Below are positions 1 to 11,000 of a stretch of DNA of 64,000 nucleotides, one piece after another. The notes under the pieces were generated by a model, which searched no databases, was not told where the DNA came from, and saw nothing but the letters and a program-made list of their open reading frames with translations. The stretch is from assembly GCA_002049455.2 (NCBI GenBank), contig KV918783.1:1-64000 (forward strand), read 5' to 3'. The translations under genes and the position numbers were made by a program. Source of the DNA: Porphyra umbilicalis (lineage: Eukaryota > Rhodophyta > Bangiophyceae > Bangiales > Bangiaceae). Numbering within the stretch: position 1 is the stretch's first letter; each line of letters opens with the position of its first letter.

Positions 1-2
1 GG

Positions 3-3000
3 ACGGCCTCGCACATGTCGTCGCCGGGGCATGGGCGGTTCCTCAATTGGACGCTCGAGGTGGAGTTTGCCTTCCCGCGCCCGGACATGGTGGTCAACGC
101 GATTGACATGACCGGCCGGGATGCGTATGGCAACTTTTTGACCGACGACGCGTCTGGTACGCTGCTGTCGTATGAGGGCTCGCCGCTGCGCTTGACGGCC
201 ATCGAGCCGCCCAACGGCGACGCAGGTGCGACGATCGCCCTCGACGGGTACTTCCACGAGGGCACCTCCACCGACGACATCCGTGTCGTCCTCAATGGCC
301 GGTCGCTGCCCGTCGACGCGGTGCTGTTTAAAAACTCGTCGCACATCCGCTTTGTGCTGCCACCCCGGGACGAGGTCAGCACCTCCAACGACATTGACGT
401 GGCGGTGCTGGCGGGCACCGAACTGTCCAACCGCCTCCCCTTTATGTACAACGTGCGCGATTTCGGGGCCCTCATTGGCGTGTCAGGCGCCAGCTACGAC
501 GCCGCCCGCCGCTTGTACGTCATTGGGGGGTGCGCCGAGACGCGCTACGCGGCGGTGCTGCCGCCGGGCACGTCGGCCAACGTCACGTATGGCTGGCGGG
601 TGTGGCCGGTCGGGGCGGGGCCCGACGGCGCCCTGCCGCTCGGCGGGCCCGCCTCGCGCCTCCGCGCCAACGTGTCGACGCTTGTCTTGCCGTCGGGCTT
701 CCTCCCGGCGCCGCCGCTTCGGGTCGACGGCAACGCGTCGACGCCGACGCCGACGCCGGCGTCCGACCCCAACGCGTACCAGTTCATCGTCGAAGTGTCG
801 GCCACGTCGACGGTCGTGCGGGACGCCGTGGCCGTGGCCCGCGTGCAGGTGCAGACGACCAACACGCCGACGCTCGGTGTGGCCATCCGCCGGCCACAAG
901 TGCGGTCGGTGGCGCGCCCAAACGTGCCGCTCCGCCTGTCGGCCACCGTCACGGTGCCGTCGTCTGAGTGCTTCCCCGACCTCCCCCGCTCGATCACGTA
1001 CGTGTGGACGTATGGGGGCGAGACGCAAACGTTTACGCCCGCCACTAACCTGACGGGCTTTGCCGGCGCAGACGAGCGGGTGGCAGGGCAGGTGCCCGTG
1101 CCGGGGAAGCTCGGGCGGGAGCTCATCATCCCGCAGCGGGCTCTGCGGATGGGCAACTGGACCGCCAACCTGTACATCTTCCTCACCGCCGCACCCGAGG
1201 TGTTTGGCAATGCGGAGCAAACAGTGTCGGTGCACCCGGCGCCGCTCGAACTCCGCATCGGCAATGGGGAGGCGATGGTGACGCGGGACGGGGGGTTGGG
1301 TTTCCCCGTCAACGCGACGGGCACGTTTGACCCAGACGCGGCGTATCTGCCCGAGGGAGCGCCGCCGCCCCTCATCCAGTACCGGTGGGAGTGCCGCCTC
1401 GGTGCCTCGGCGGACGCGCAGCCGCACGAGTGTGACGCGGGGCTACTGCCACCTGATCTACGGCCGGCGGGGACGATCGTGGCTGACGGGGTGGCAATTG
1501 GGCAGGGGGTGGTGTTGGGCAACGGGACAATGGTCGTCAATGGCTCGGCCGTTGGATGGGGGGGCCCCGCTGGTGGTGGTAGAGGTGCCGTCGTCATTGA
1601 CAGCGGTACAGTTGTGCTGAGCAACGGCGCCGTTCTCTACAGCAATGGCACCGCCGCGGCCGTCAACGCGCCACTTGTCTTTGGCGCCAGCACGATGGTG
1701 GCGGGCATCAACGGCACGCTCTACTCTGGCGTCACGACCGCCCCGGCGTTTACCGTTGATGAGGAGGATCTTGGCGAGGCGCGGCAGCTGCTGCATGGGG
1801 AGCCCGCCGGTGCCGAGCCTGGGGAGCCCATCTACGTGCGCTACCGCCTGACGGCACTCACCGACGGCCGCCCCCCCGTGTCCACCGATCAGCTGGTGCG
1901 GGTGCTCTCTGCTGATCGGGCGGGCGCTGGCATGGGGGTGGTCTCCCTCGACGGCATTGACGTCAAGATCGCTGACGGGAGCGTTGCGTACAATGACGCC
2001 GTGGAGTATTTTGACGACGTGATTATCATGCCGGCCACCACCGAGCGCGTGTCGTGGACGTACCGGATGGTGGCGCCGGCGGAGCTGACCAAGTTCCTCG
2101 AGAACTCGGCCAACTTTGTACCGTACAGCGGCTACTGGAACACCGAGTCACTGTCGCCCCGCCTGCCACTCGGCCTCCGCGCGTTTGCGCTCGAGCCCAA
2201 CGTCCGCTACGCCGTCGAGGTGCACGCGTACGCGACTGGCGGCGGCGCCGCCGACGCGCTCAGCGTCGTCGAGTTTACGACCGTGGAGAAGCCGCGGTTG
2301 CTCCCCGAGCCGATGCCCCTGGTTGCCGGCGACACCCATACCTTCTTTTCCGTTTCGGCGCAGACCAACCTGGCCTACACCAACTTCCTCTACTCATTTT
2401 CGTACATTGACGCGGACGGCGTCGAGTCGGCGTGCCTCGACTGCTCTGGGGTCAACCACGCGCTCTTCCGCATCGCGACGCCGGGCACCTTCACGGTCCG
2501 CTGTCGGTTGTTTGACGCGCGGGGGCAGACGCTCCTCGACGTGGTCGACTTTGCCGAGCCGGTCGTCGTCGCCCGCGCGCGGCCGCTGGTCGGGGAAACC
2601 AACGAGCCGACGCTAGAGGCGCCGGTTGTGCGTGACCACATCGGCAGCACGGACCCGACCGTGCAGTACGCCGAGGCGTTTGCCGACGCCTTTGTTGCGG
2701 GTGACCACGCAGAGTATGAGTACCTCACGTCGGTCCTCGTGCGGGAGCTCCGCGCCGCGCCACCGGCGGGGGACCCGGGGAGCATCCAAACCGAGACGGC
2801 GACGGCGGCGCGGCTCGTGGCAGACGCGGCGGCGACGCTCCTGCGGATCGTGCGCAACACGGCGCCGACGGCCATCCTCTGCAAATCCTACATCCGCATG
2901 GCCGCCGAGATGGTGTGCCTCGACTCGTCGCTGCTGTCCGACGTGACGCTCTACACGCTGCTGCGCGTCGTTGACGGGGCGGTGTCGTCGACGCCCCCCA

Positions 3001-5180
3001 ACGAGCCTTTTGATATTGTCGACGAGCTGAGCCTCTTTTACAATTGCTCAGCGACGCTCGTCACGGAGAAGGCAGTGACGCTGCCGCTGCCAGTGTCGCT
3101 GGTGTCGACGGCCGAAGTGGCGTCGTCAACCGCAGACGCTGCCGTGGCGGGCCAGCTGTCGGCGACGCCGGTGGCCGACGCGACCGCGTCCGCCTCGCCG
3201 GCGGTCGCGGATGGCGTGTTGGTCCCACCGACGGCCGCGGGCACCGCGTCGCCCACGCCTCTGGCGGCGGCCGCCACCGCCGCGTCGGCGACGCCGGCAG
3301 CGTCTCCCAACGAGTCACCGACGCCTGCTCCTGCCGCCGACGGGGCCAGGCCGGCCGTCGCCACTAACGCATCGGCACTCATGCCGACGGCTCGGCGGGT
3401 GCGGGTGGCGTCCGTCCGTGCCGCCGACGGCGGCGGCGACGAGGTGGGCTTGCCACCCCCCTTGGCACGCTACTATGACGTGGCCGACCGCTCGGCGGCG
3501 GTGGCCAACCTGGTCCTCGACGTCTACCAGCTGCAGATGCAGCACCTCGTGGCGGCCGCGTCGAAAAACCAGCCCTGCGGCTTTGTGCAGCGCCTCTCCA
3601 CGTCGATCGTGCCGGGCGTGCCCGTGTCGACGCGTCGGGGGGCGACGCAGATGCCCCGCTCCGTGCCACCGGCGACGCGGCGGCCGCTGCCGCCGCCCGT
3701 GTCGACGCGCAGCCTTGACGACAGGGAGCAGCGCCGCCTCGAGCTGAATGAGGTGTCACGCGACCGGCAGTACACGGTACTGACGGTGGCGGTGCTGTGC
3801 AACGCGGAGCAGGGTGACAGCCTGCGCGGGGAGGCGACGACGCTCCACTGGTGTCCCACCGTCTTTAACGAGACGGAGGTCCTTGGCCGCCCCTCCGCCC
3901 GCGGGCTCCCGACGCCCACGCCAACGCCGACGCCCGCCGCCGTCGATCGGTCACGCAGCGGCGCCCTCCCCGGCCGCTCTTCGGAGCGGCGCCGCGTCTT
4001 TTCCATGATGGAGTCGACCGACTATGTGACGCTGTCGACCATCCAGGCGGCGGACGTGTCGACCGACGCCCTCTGGTCCATCCAGTTTAACGTGACGGGG
4101 AGCGGCCACGACCAGCGCCTCGGCTCGCTGGCGTGGCAGGCGCCCCTCCCCGACGACTGCTTTCGCCTTAACACGACGCTCGCGCGGCGCAACGGGCTGC
4201 CGCTCGGCGGCTGCACGGGCGCCACGGCGGTGCGGCTGGCGCCCGTCAAGCACCCCTTTGCGACGGTCGCCCGCGGCGACGGCACGTATGCGCTCAGCGG
4301 GGGCGGCGGCGACGGCGACGACGGCGACAAGGACGGCGGCGGCGGCGGCGGCGGCGGCGACGGCGGCGACGGGGCGGCGTCCCCCCTCCGCACGACCACC
4401 TCGACGGACGGCAGCAGCACGGTGGTGGTCACGACCGGCGCCGTCGGCTTGGTGTCGGTCCGCGGCACGGGCTGCCCGTACGGCCTCCGCGCGGTGCCGC
4501 CGGTGCTGCCATGGGGCCACTCGGACGGGCCCCGCGCGGGCGGCCGCGTCCTCGTCGGCCTGCTCGCGGCCGTCGGCCTGACCGTTGCCATTGCGGGGGC
4601 GGTGGAGGCGGTCACCCACCTCGGCGGCGCGGGGGGGCTGATGGGGGGGGGGGAGCCGCCGGGGGGGGGGTCGCCGGCGCGCCCGGCGCCGTCGACGGCG
4701 GGGGCATTGCGGCGACGACCGTTTTATAAGGGCCGCGTGGCTGGGGAGGGGGGGGGGGGGGGACGGCCGTCCACGCCGCGGCGGCGGCGGCGGGGGACAC
4801 GGGGGCGGGGCGCCCAGCGGCGGCGGGCGCGGTTGCCTGTATGCACAGAGCTTTACTCGAGACTCCACTTTTTTTTTCTCTCTTCTCACCCTCGATGGTC
4901 CGCGCCCCGCCTCCGCCGCCGCGCCTGCTGCCGCCGCTGCCCGCAACCAAACGGCGGGCAAGCTGCAATTTATCCCCTCGTTGCGCGTCGACCCCATCCC
5001 CCCCCGCGCGCCCTCACTGCTCCTCCCACAGGGGCGGCACCCGCCCCCCCCCCCCCTCGCCCGCCCACACGAGGGGCACGGCCACCTCGGCCGCCCGCGC
5101 CGCGCCCGGCACGGTTGCAAACGTGCAAATGGCGGGCGCGCCGCGCCCGTTCCACCCGACCTTGCCGTGGAACTGGGTGA
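3..5180 (+). CDS. REJ/IPT-domain single-pass membrane protein, 5' partial
   Basis: The reading frame is open to the left edge, so the N-terminus lies outside the window. Counting from the first internal Met (base 15), residues ~56-145 form an IPT/TIG-like Ig fold. Residues ~155-1010 read as the receptor-for-egg-jelly (REJ) region of polycystin-type proteins: Cys-rich, PKD-like beta segments (such as the YRWEC motif near 465) followed by a helical part. A Ser/Thr/Pro/Ala-rich stalk (~1030-1130) and acidic Gly/Asp runs (~1435-1455) follow. One hydrophobic segment near residues 1514-1537 looks like a transmembrane helix with a short cytoplasmic tail. REJ proteins are cell-surface or extracellular adhesion/sensing proteins; no polycystin channel domain is seen here. 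The true stop is uncertain: after the G run near 4641 another frame ends at 4729, whereas the uninterrupted frame runs to 5180 and overlaps the convergent gene. Confidence 0.72.
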   Translation, partial: TASHMSSPGHGRFLNWTLEVEFAFPRPDMVVNAIDMTGRDAYGNFLTDDASGTLLSYEGSPLRLTAIEPPNGDAGATIALDGYFHEGTSTDDIRVVLNGRSLPVDAVLFKNSSHIRFVLPPRDEVSTSNDIDVAVLAGTELSNRLPFMYNVRDFGALIGVSGASYDAARRLYVIGGCAETRYAAVLPPGTSANVTYGWRVWPVGAGPDGALPLGGPASRLRANVSTLVLPSGFLPAPPLRVDGNASTPTPTPASDPNAYQFIVEVSATSTVVRDAVAVARVQVQTTNTPTLGVAIRRPQVRSVARPNVPLRLSATVTVPSSECFPDLPRSITYVWTYGGETQTFTPATNLTGFAGADERVAGQVPVPGKLGRELIIPQRALRMGNWTANLYIFLTAAPEVFGNAEQTVSVHPAPLELRIGNGEAMVTRDGGLGFPVNATGTFDPDAAYLPEGAPPPLIQYRWECRLGASADAQPHECDAGLLPPDLRPAGTIVADGVAIGQGVVLGNGTMVVNGSAVGWGGPAGGGRGAVVIDSGTVVLSNGAVLYSNGTAAAVNAPLVFGASTMVAGINGTLYSGVTTAPAFTVDEEDLGEARQLLHGEPAGAEPGEPIYVRYRLTALTDGRPPVSTDQLVRVLSADRAGAGMGVVSLDGIDVKIADGSVAYNDAVEYFDDVIIMPATTERVSWTYRMVAPAELTKFLENSANFVPYSGYWNTESLSPRLPLGLRAFALEPNVRYAVEVHAYATGGGAADALSVVEFTTVEKPRLLPEPMPLVAGDTHTFFSVSAQTNLAYTNFLYSFSYIDADGVESACLDCSGVNHALFRIATPGTFTVRCRLFDARGQTLLDVVDFAEPVVVARARPLVGETNEPTLEAPVVRDHIGSTDPTVQYAEAFADAFVAGDHAEYEYLTSVLVRELRAAPPAGDPGSIQTETATAARLVADAAATLLRIVRNTAPTAILCKSYIRMAAEMVCLDSSLLSDVTLYTLLRVVDGAVSSTPPNEPFDIVDELSLFYNCSATLVTEKAVTLPLPVSLVSTAEVASSTADAAVAGQLSATPVADATASASPAVADGVLVPPTAAGTASPTPLAAAATAASATPAASPNESPTPAPAADGARPAVATNASALMPTARRVRVASVRAADGGGDEVGLPPPLARYYDVADRSAAVANLVLDVYQLQMQHLVAAASKNQPCGFVQRLSTSIVPGVPVSTRRGATQMPRSVPPATRRPLPPPVSTRSLDDREQRRLELNEVSRDRQYTVLTVAVLCNAEQGDSLRGEATTLHWCPTVFNETEVLGRPSARGLPTPTPTPTPAAVDRSRSGALPGRSSERRRVFSMMESTDYVTLSTIQAADVSTDALWSIQFNVTGSGHDQRLGSLAWQAPLPDDCFRLNTTLARRNGLPLGGCTGATAVRLAPVKHPFATVARGDGTYALSGGGGDGDDGDKDGGGGGGGGDGGDGAASPLRTTTSTDGSSTVVVTTGAVGLVSVRGTGCPYGLRAVPPVLPWGHSDGPRAGGRVLVGLLAAVGLTVAIAGAVEAVTHLGGAGGLMGGGEPPGGGSPARPAPSTAGALRRRPFYKGRVAGEGGGGGRPSTPRRRRRGTRGRGAQRRRARLPVCTELYSRLHFFFLSSHPRWSAPRLRRRACCRRCPQPNGGQAAIYPLVARRPHPPPRALTAPPTGAAPAPPPPRPPTRGARPPRPPAPRPARLQTCKWRARRARSTRPCRGTG

Positions 5181-6694
5181 CGCGCACCGCCCCGCCGGGC
5201 GCGACCGCCCACCCGTCGCGGCGGGCGGCGGCGAGGAGCCCCGCCGCGGCGGCCGCCGCCGCCGCCCACCCGCCCCCGTCGGGGGGGGTGTAGGGCGCCA
5301 CGCCGAGCACGACCGTCGGCGCGTGCACGTACGCGACGCGCGGGGAGGAGGGGGCGGGGGGGGGGGTGCGCGCAAAGGCCGAGGGGGCGGGGATGGACCA
5401 CCGCACGACGCGGCGGCCGTCCCAGGCGGCGGCCGCCGCCGCGCCGTCAGCGGCGCCGTCGGCGCCGTCGGCGCTGTCGGCCGCAGCGGCGTCGCGGCCG
5501 TCGTTGGCCTTTGCCTTTGCCGCCGCCTCCTCTGCTGCCGCCGCCTCCTCTTCGGCCGCCGCCGCGGCGGCCGCGGCGGCCACGTCGGCGGCCGTCGCCG
5601 CCTCAATCGTCAGCGTAATGCCCGCCACGCTCTCATACTGCTCCCGCCGCCGCACCTCCCCCGTAAAGAGCACCGCCGGCGCAATCGGCACCTCGTACAT
5701 GCCGTGCAGGCGGTCCGTCGGCATCAGCGGCGTCGTCGCAACCAGCTCCATGCGGCCGGGCTGCACAACCACCTCGTACGCGACGGGGGGCGTCGCGGGC
5801 GCGTCGCCGGCAGCACCAATGGCCAACGCGTCGGCCACCTCATCGGGGGTCGGCGGTGGAGGCGCCCGCGCCTTGCCCCCCCAGTTGAGGTTTGGGAGGA
5901 GGCCACCGAGGCGGCTCAGCGCCGCGCCCGCGCCCGCGCCCGCGCGCCCCCCCCCCCCCCGCCAACCACCCGCCGCACGGCGGTGGGGGCTTCCGCGTGG
6001 GGGCTCGCAAACAGCCAATACACATCCACGGCAGGGGGCACGAGTTGGGCGAGGACCGGAAGACCGCCCCCCCGCGTCCATACGTCCGTCCAGCCGACGA
6101 GGCGCCCCGCGGGGCCCCACCGCAGGCGGCTGCCGCCCGCGAGGAGCACCCGCGGGCGCGTCGGCACGCCCCACACGCCGCTCACCGTCCACTCGACGCC
6201 CGCCGCCGCCGCGTCGGCGACCGACGCGGGGGGGAAGTAGACGGCGGGGTTTTCGAGAAAGGCGGCCGTCGCCGCCAGCTGCTCGAGCACCGCGGCCTTG
6301 CCCGACAGGGCAAAGAGGGGCGACTCCCACACGACCGTGTCGTCGAGGAGGGCCGTCAGGGGCGCGTGTTCGCCGTCAAGGTAGGCGGTGAGGGCGGCGC
6401 GAAAGGCGTCGCTGGTGCCCGCCGCTGGGGGGGGGGGGGGGGGGGCGCGCCGGCAACGGCCGCGGCGGGCCGGGGGGTGGGGGACGTTGACGACGGGGAC
6501 CGCGACGACGCGGTGGACCGGGGGGGAGAGGGGGACCGCGGCGCCATTGGCGGCGGCGGCGTCGGCGCCGCTGTGGCCCGTGGCGGCCGCGCCGCCGCCG
6601 CGGCCCGCCGCCGCACGGCCCGCCGCGCGTCGGCGCCGTGTCGCGGGCGTGGGGGGCCGACCAGCGGCAACGCGGGGGCCAGAAGAAACGCCAT
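5014..6694 (-). CDS. Plastid-type DUF2358 (NTF2-like) protein with SOUL-like C-terminus
   Basis: The best start is the ATG at 6694. It opens a transit-peptide-like stretch rich in Ala, Arg and Ser (MAFLLAPALPLVGPP...). The next block, from about 6420 to 5960, matches the DUF2358/SnoaL-like NTF2 fold (AYLDGEHAPLTALLDD, then WTVSGVWGVPT and a W-T-D-V-W end). The last block (5940-5014) has a pattern like a SOUL haem-binding domain, with an Ala/Glu-rich insert. DUF2358 fused to SOUL is known in plant plastid proteins. The three blocks lie in three different frames, and each change falls on a homopolymer: the G run at 6427-6444 and the C run at 5947-5960. These are more likely sequence errors than real breaks. 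The gene converges on the REJ gene. DUF2358 is fairly clear; SOUL is tentative. Confidence 0.5.
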
Positions 6695-7046
6695 GGTCGG
6701 GTGAAGCGGTGGGGCGCAAGGGGAAGCGGAAGCGGCGGCGGCGGCAGCGGCGGCAGCGGCGGCACTGGCGGTGGCGGGGGAGGCGGCGGCAGCGGCCGTG
6801 GTCGCGGGAGCGACAGCCGCACCGGCCGTGGCGGAGGCACCTGTGGGCGGCGGAGGTCACCCCACCGACAGACGCCCCCGGGCGCGCATCTCGGGGTGCG
6901 GCGGGCGAGGCGCGGTGGATGCGCCTTCCAGCCAAAGCGCCGTGGGGCGGCGGTGGGGACAAAATGACACAGCGCTGGAAATCGGGATCTCTACAGCCAG
7001 TTCTCGTAATTGGCCTGGAAGAAGTGAGATGTCTGTGACCGATCCT
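6695..7046. other. Upstream region of the DUF2358 gene, no gene seen
   Basis: The proximal part is G-rich and the distal part is of ordinary composition. It is the presumed promoter and 5' leader of the minus-strand DUF2358 gene. I see no conserved domain in any frame. Confidence 0.4.
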
Positions 7047-7677
7047 TCAAGATCTGAGAAAAACTACTGAAAGCGCGTTCGCGAAAACACCCTGGACTTG
7101 CAAAACGATAGAACTGTTTTCACACGACGAAAGATACATAGGCAAGTCGTGTACCGCCTCCCGGGTGAGCGTCACCTGCACGACCGACGCCGCTCGGAAG
7201 CGCACGTACGAGCGGGAGATCAGAAAAAAGGAGACGAGGAAGGCGGCCATGGCGGCGGTGGTGGCAGTCGCCGACGTGACCACCGCTTGCTGGCGTAGGG
7301 GGCGCTCCGCCCACCGCCGCCGCGGCGTCCACCGCGGCCCGCACGAGCGGCAGCTGCTGCCGTCGGGGGGGTACCCGCCCACTGGTGGGTAGAGGCCGCC
7401 CGCACGCTCCTCGACGACCAGCGCTTTGTCTTCGTCCGAGGGGGGGTAGGTGATCGCCGGGAGGGGCTCCTGCCGCACCCACCGGAGGGTCAGCAGCGGC
7501 CGCCACCGCCGTGGCGGGCGGCGGCTGCCACCGAGGCACGGCCGCCATCATCCGAGCAACCACCGGCCGACGCTGCCTGGGCAGTCGTCGCTTGCCGCAG
7601 CGCAGAATCGAGGCCGAGCTGCGCGATGCGCACGTGCGCGGCGGCGACGCGGTGGATGGGGAGGGGGGGGTATGTGG
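7047..7677 (-). other. Possible host gene fragment beside the copia element
   Basis: Minus-strand frames here give plausible protein-like text: about 30 residues beginning HRVAAAHVRIAQLGL, and in another frame a hydrophobic segment (AAMAAFLVSFFLI) followed by a beta-like stretch. On the other side of the copia insertion (14002-14335) a minus-strand frame starts with an Arg/Ala-rich, transit-like N-terminus and stays open up to the target site. Together these could be one host gene split by the element. No family is recognised and the frame changes are unexplained, so this is a weak call. Confidence 0.2.
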
Positions 7678-8096
7678 TGAGAGAAAGGGTCGTTCTCTTG
7701 TTACCTAGTCCCACGGGTTTCCCCCTGTCCTCTCTCTCCACTGCTTGTATACGCAGGCGGCCCTCCTCTCCCCTCGTCCAAAGACACGCCTGCTCCTCCA
7801 CCCCGTGCGCACCCGCGCGGCACCGTCGTCCGGCACCGCGCCTGTCAGCAAGGCCGCGCCCAAAGGCACGCCTGCTTCTCCCCCCGTGCGCACACGCGCG
7901 GCACCGCCGTCCCTCCTCGCGCCGCCACGTCAACCCGCCAGACAGGCGTCTCCCCCCCCCCGTCACTGGGGGAGCACTTGCGACCGCCCAGCAGCACGGC
8001 ACGGCCGCGCCCTTGCGTGCACCGTGCCGACGCAACGGACGCCTCCACGCTTGCCGCCGGGTGGGCGCGTCCGCCTCCGGCGCCAAATAATTCACA
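7678..8096 (-). repeat. Copia 3' LTR
   Basis: A 419-bp LTR with TG...CA ends, nearly identical to the copy at 13583-14001. The stop codon of the polyprotein lies a few bases inside it. Confidence 0.93.
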
Positions 8097-11000
8097 TTCG
8101 CCCTTCACTGCCGCGCTCCGAAGCGGGGACAATACCCACTTGCTCGGGTCCGCGAGACGCCGGCGAGGACTTGGTGAGGTAGTCGCTCACGGCCAGCCGC
8201 ACGCCGAACATGCCCGTCCGGATGGTCTGCTGCAGCGGCGTGTCACGCCCGGCCTTGGTCAGCGCGTCCGCCAGCTGCCCGCGCGCCCGTAGCCAGGTGA
8301 CAGTGGCAAGGGTCCCGCCGTGGTAGAACTCGCGGAGCTCCTGGACGGCCGCCCCCACCTCCTTAGGCTGCACCACCCCGTCGGCGTCCAGCGTGTTATA
8401 CAGCGAGAGGTTGTCGGTGTAGGCGTCGATGGGGGGCAGGTTGAACTCGTCGCCGGTGTGGATGTGGGCGTGGATGGCGGCAAGCTCGAGGGCCGCACGG
8501 ACCCCCTCCAACAGGGCGTAGACCTCCGCGGCAAAAGACGAGTGCGTGACACGGCGCTGGCGGTGCGAGACGTAGAGCAGAAGCGACAGCACCGCGTCGG
8601 GCAGCATCGGGCCCGCGGGGACATCCTCCGACGTGGAGAAGACAGCATAGCCGGTGTGGGCCGTGGGGATCCCCGTCTTGACGCTGGACGCGTCTACAAA
8701 GAGGCGCAGGCGTTGCGGCCCCCGGACGGCAGGGAAGACGAGCGGAAGGGGCCGAGCCGCCTTGGCCGCAGCGACCACCCGGTTAGCAACCGTGAGGTCG
8801 CGCACGACGGCACTGCCGAACCGGCGGGCGAGCGTCGTAGCCGCGCAGGCCAGGTACGGCATGGTCTGGCCGGTCGCCCATAGCAGGGCGCCTGTCGCCC
8901 GTCGGTAGGCAGTGAGCTCCTCGGGCACGAGGCGCGCGTCCGGGGTCGCCTTGCGCATGGGGCGGATGTCAATGCATTCGATGCTGTCGACATACTGTTC
9001 CTGGTCGGCCCGCACCGACAGGGCGCCCGTGTCCTCATCCACCGACGTGCGCACCCGCACGCCCGTGAACGTGAAGTCGCCCGACTTGGTCGGGCCGGTA
9101 CCAAACGCACGGCGCAACGCGGTGTCGAAGCGCGCAACCGCCGGCGGCGTGCCGCCAAAGAGGAAGTCGTCCACATGGACAGCGACAACCAGCTGCAGGA
9201 CGCCATCGGCGTGCGCCGTGAATAGGCCGTGGTCAAGCGTCGAGCGCTGCAGCGTGAGTTCGACCATGAGGGCGAGCACGCTGTCGTACCAGCGGCGCGG
9301 CGCGTCCGTGAGCCCGTACGCGCACTTCCGGAGCCGCCACACCATCCCCGCCGGGACCTGCGCCTGAGGAGGGGGTTGGACGTACACCGGCGTCGGGCGG
9401 TCGAGGGGCATTCCCTGGAGGAAGGCCGTGCGCACGTCCACCGTGCGGGGGATGAAACCGTGGGCGGCCATCGCCGACAAAGCGACGCGAAAGGTCGCCC
9501 GGGACGCCGTGGGGGACGTGCTGTCGACGTTGTCGCGCTCCGGATCCTCAAACCCCCGCACGACAAGACGCGCCTTGCGGCGCGGCGGGCTCGTGGGCGT
9601 ATCGGGCTCTTTGACCGTGAGGACCCAACGGGTAGACAGGACGACCTGACCGTCGAAGGGGACCTCGGTGTAGACGGCCAGGTCCGCCCACGCAGCGAGC
9701 TCGTCCATGATGGCGCCGTCAAAAGCGGCACCCGCCACCGCAATGGGAACCTCCGCGCGCCGCCGCATCTCGCGACGCGTGACAAACGCCTGGTGCGTAT
9801 GGACGCCCGTGCGCCGTAGAGCCGCCGCCAGCGAGTCGGGACCCGAGAAGACAGCCATGAGGGCGTCCTCAACCTTGCGGCGACGCGCGTCAAGCGTCGA
9901 CGCGCCCGAGAAGCGGCGGCGAATGGCGCCGCGTTGGAACCCAAACCGCTTGACGGCAAAGGCCTCGTCCGCCTGCTGAGGAGAAGTAACGAGCGGCTCG
10001 AACGCCCCGCCGGCGGCGCCGCCCGGCGAGGTGTCGCGCGCAGCGGCAAAGTGGACGGGACGCGACGCGCCCCGCGTCCGCCCGGTCCACGCAGTAGCGG
10101 GCGGCACGCCCACACGGCGTTCCGACACCGGCTCGGACGCGATGCGGTCCAGTGCCGACTGCACCCCCGTCATCATGGACGCCGTACGCTCCGCGAGGCT
10201 CGAGGAGGATGAGGCCACAGACTCAGTGTCCCCGTCCGCCGCCCCAAGGTCCTCCGCAGGGACGCCCGCCGACTCCAACGGCGGGGCAGGAGTGGGAGCG
10301 CCGCCGGGCGTCGGCGGACGCGCGGGTGAGCGCCCGAGAGAGCCGACGGGCCGGACCTGGCTGGCAGCGCGGTTGACCAACAGGTGCCCATATTGCAGGC
10401 GCACCTCATCCTTGGCGACGGCCACGTCGGTGACGTGCGCCGGGCCTTGCCAGCCGCCGCGGCCAGTCCCCACCCCGTCCGTCCAGAAGTAGACCGCGTC
10501 GCCGACCGAGAGGGTGTTGACCGGCACATTGGCAGCGTTGCGCGCCAGGGCACGGCGCAGAGACGCGGCGGCCTCCGCCTGCGTGTGGGCGGACCGAGCG
10601 GCGTGCAGAAGGTCGAGGTGGCGATGGAGCGCCTCGTCACCAGACACGCGGCGGACGCTCAACGCGGGAAGCGAGTCGGCCAACGCCGAGGGTATGCGCG
10701 GCGACGAGCCGCACATGAGCTGATAGGGCGTCGCGCCGTGGTGCTGGCCCATGCTGTTCTTGGCGTGGCAGGCAAGGTCGAGGAGCTCCTGCGCAGGGAC
10801 GTGGACGTGGTCGAGCGCCATCGTGGCGACCATCGTCTTGAGCGTCAGGTTGTGCCGCTCCACGACACCGTTGGACCAGTGCGCCTGCGCCGCCGTGGAG
10901 AGGACCGCAACGTTGTGACGCTCGGCCACGATGCGCCAGACAGCGTTGTTGAACTCGGCACCAGGGTCCGCGAGAAGGGCGCGGGGAGCGCCGTGGTGCA

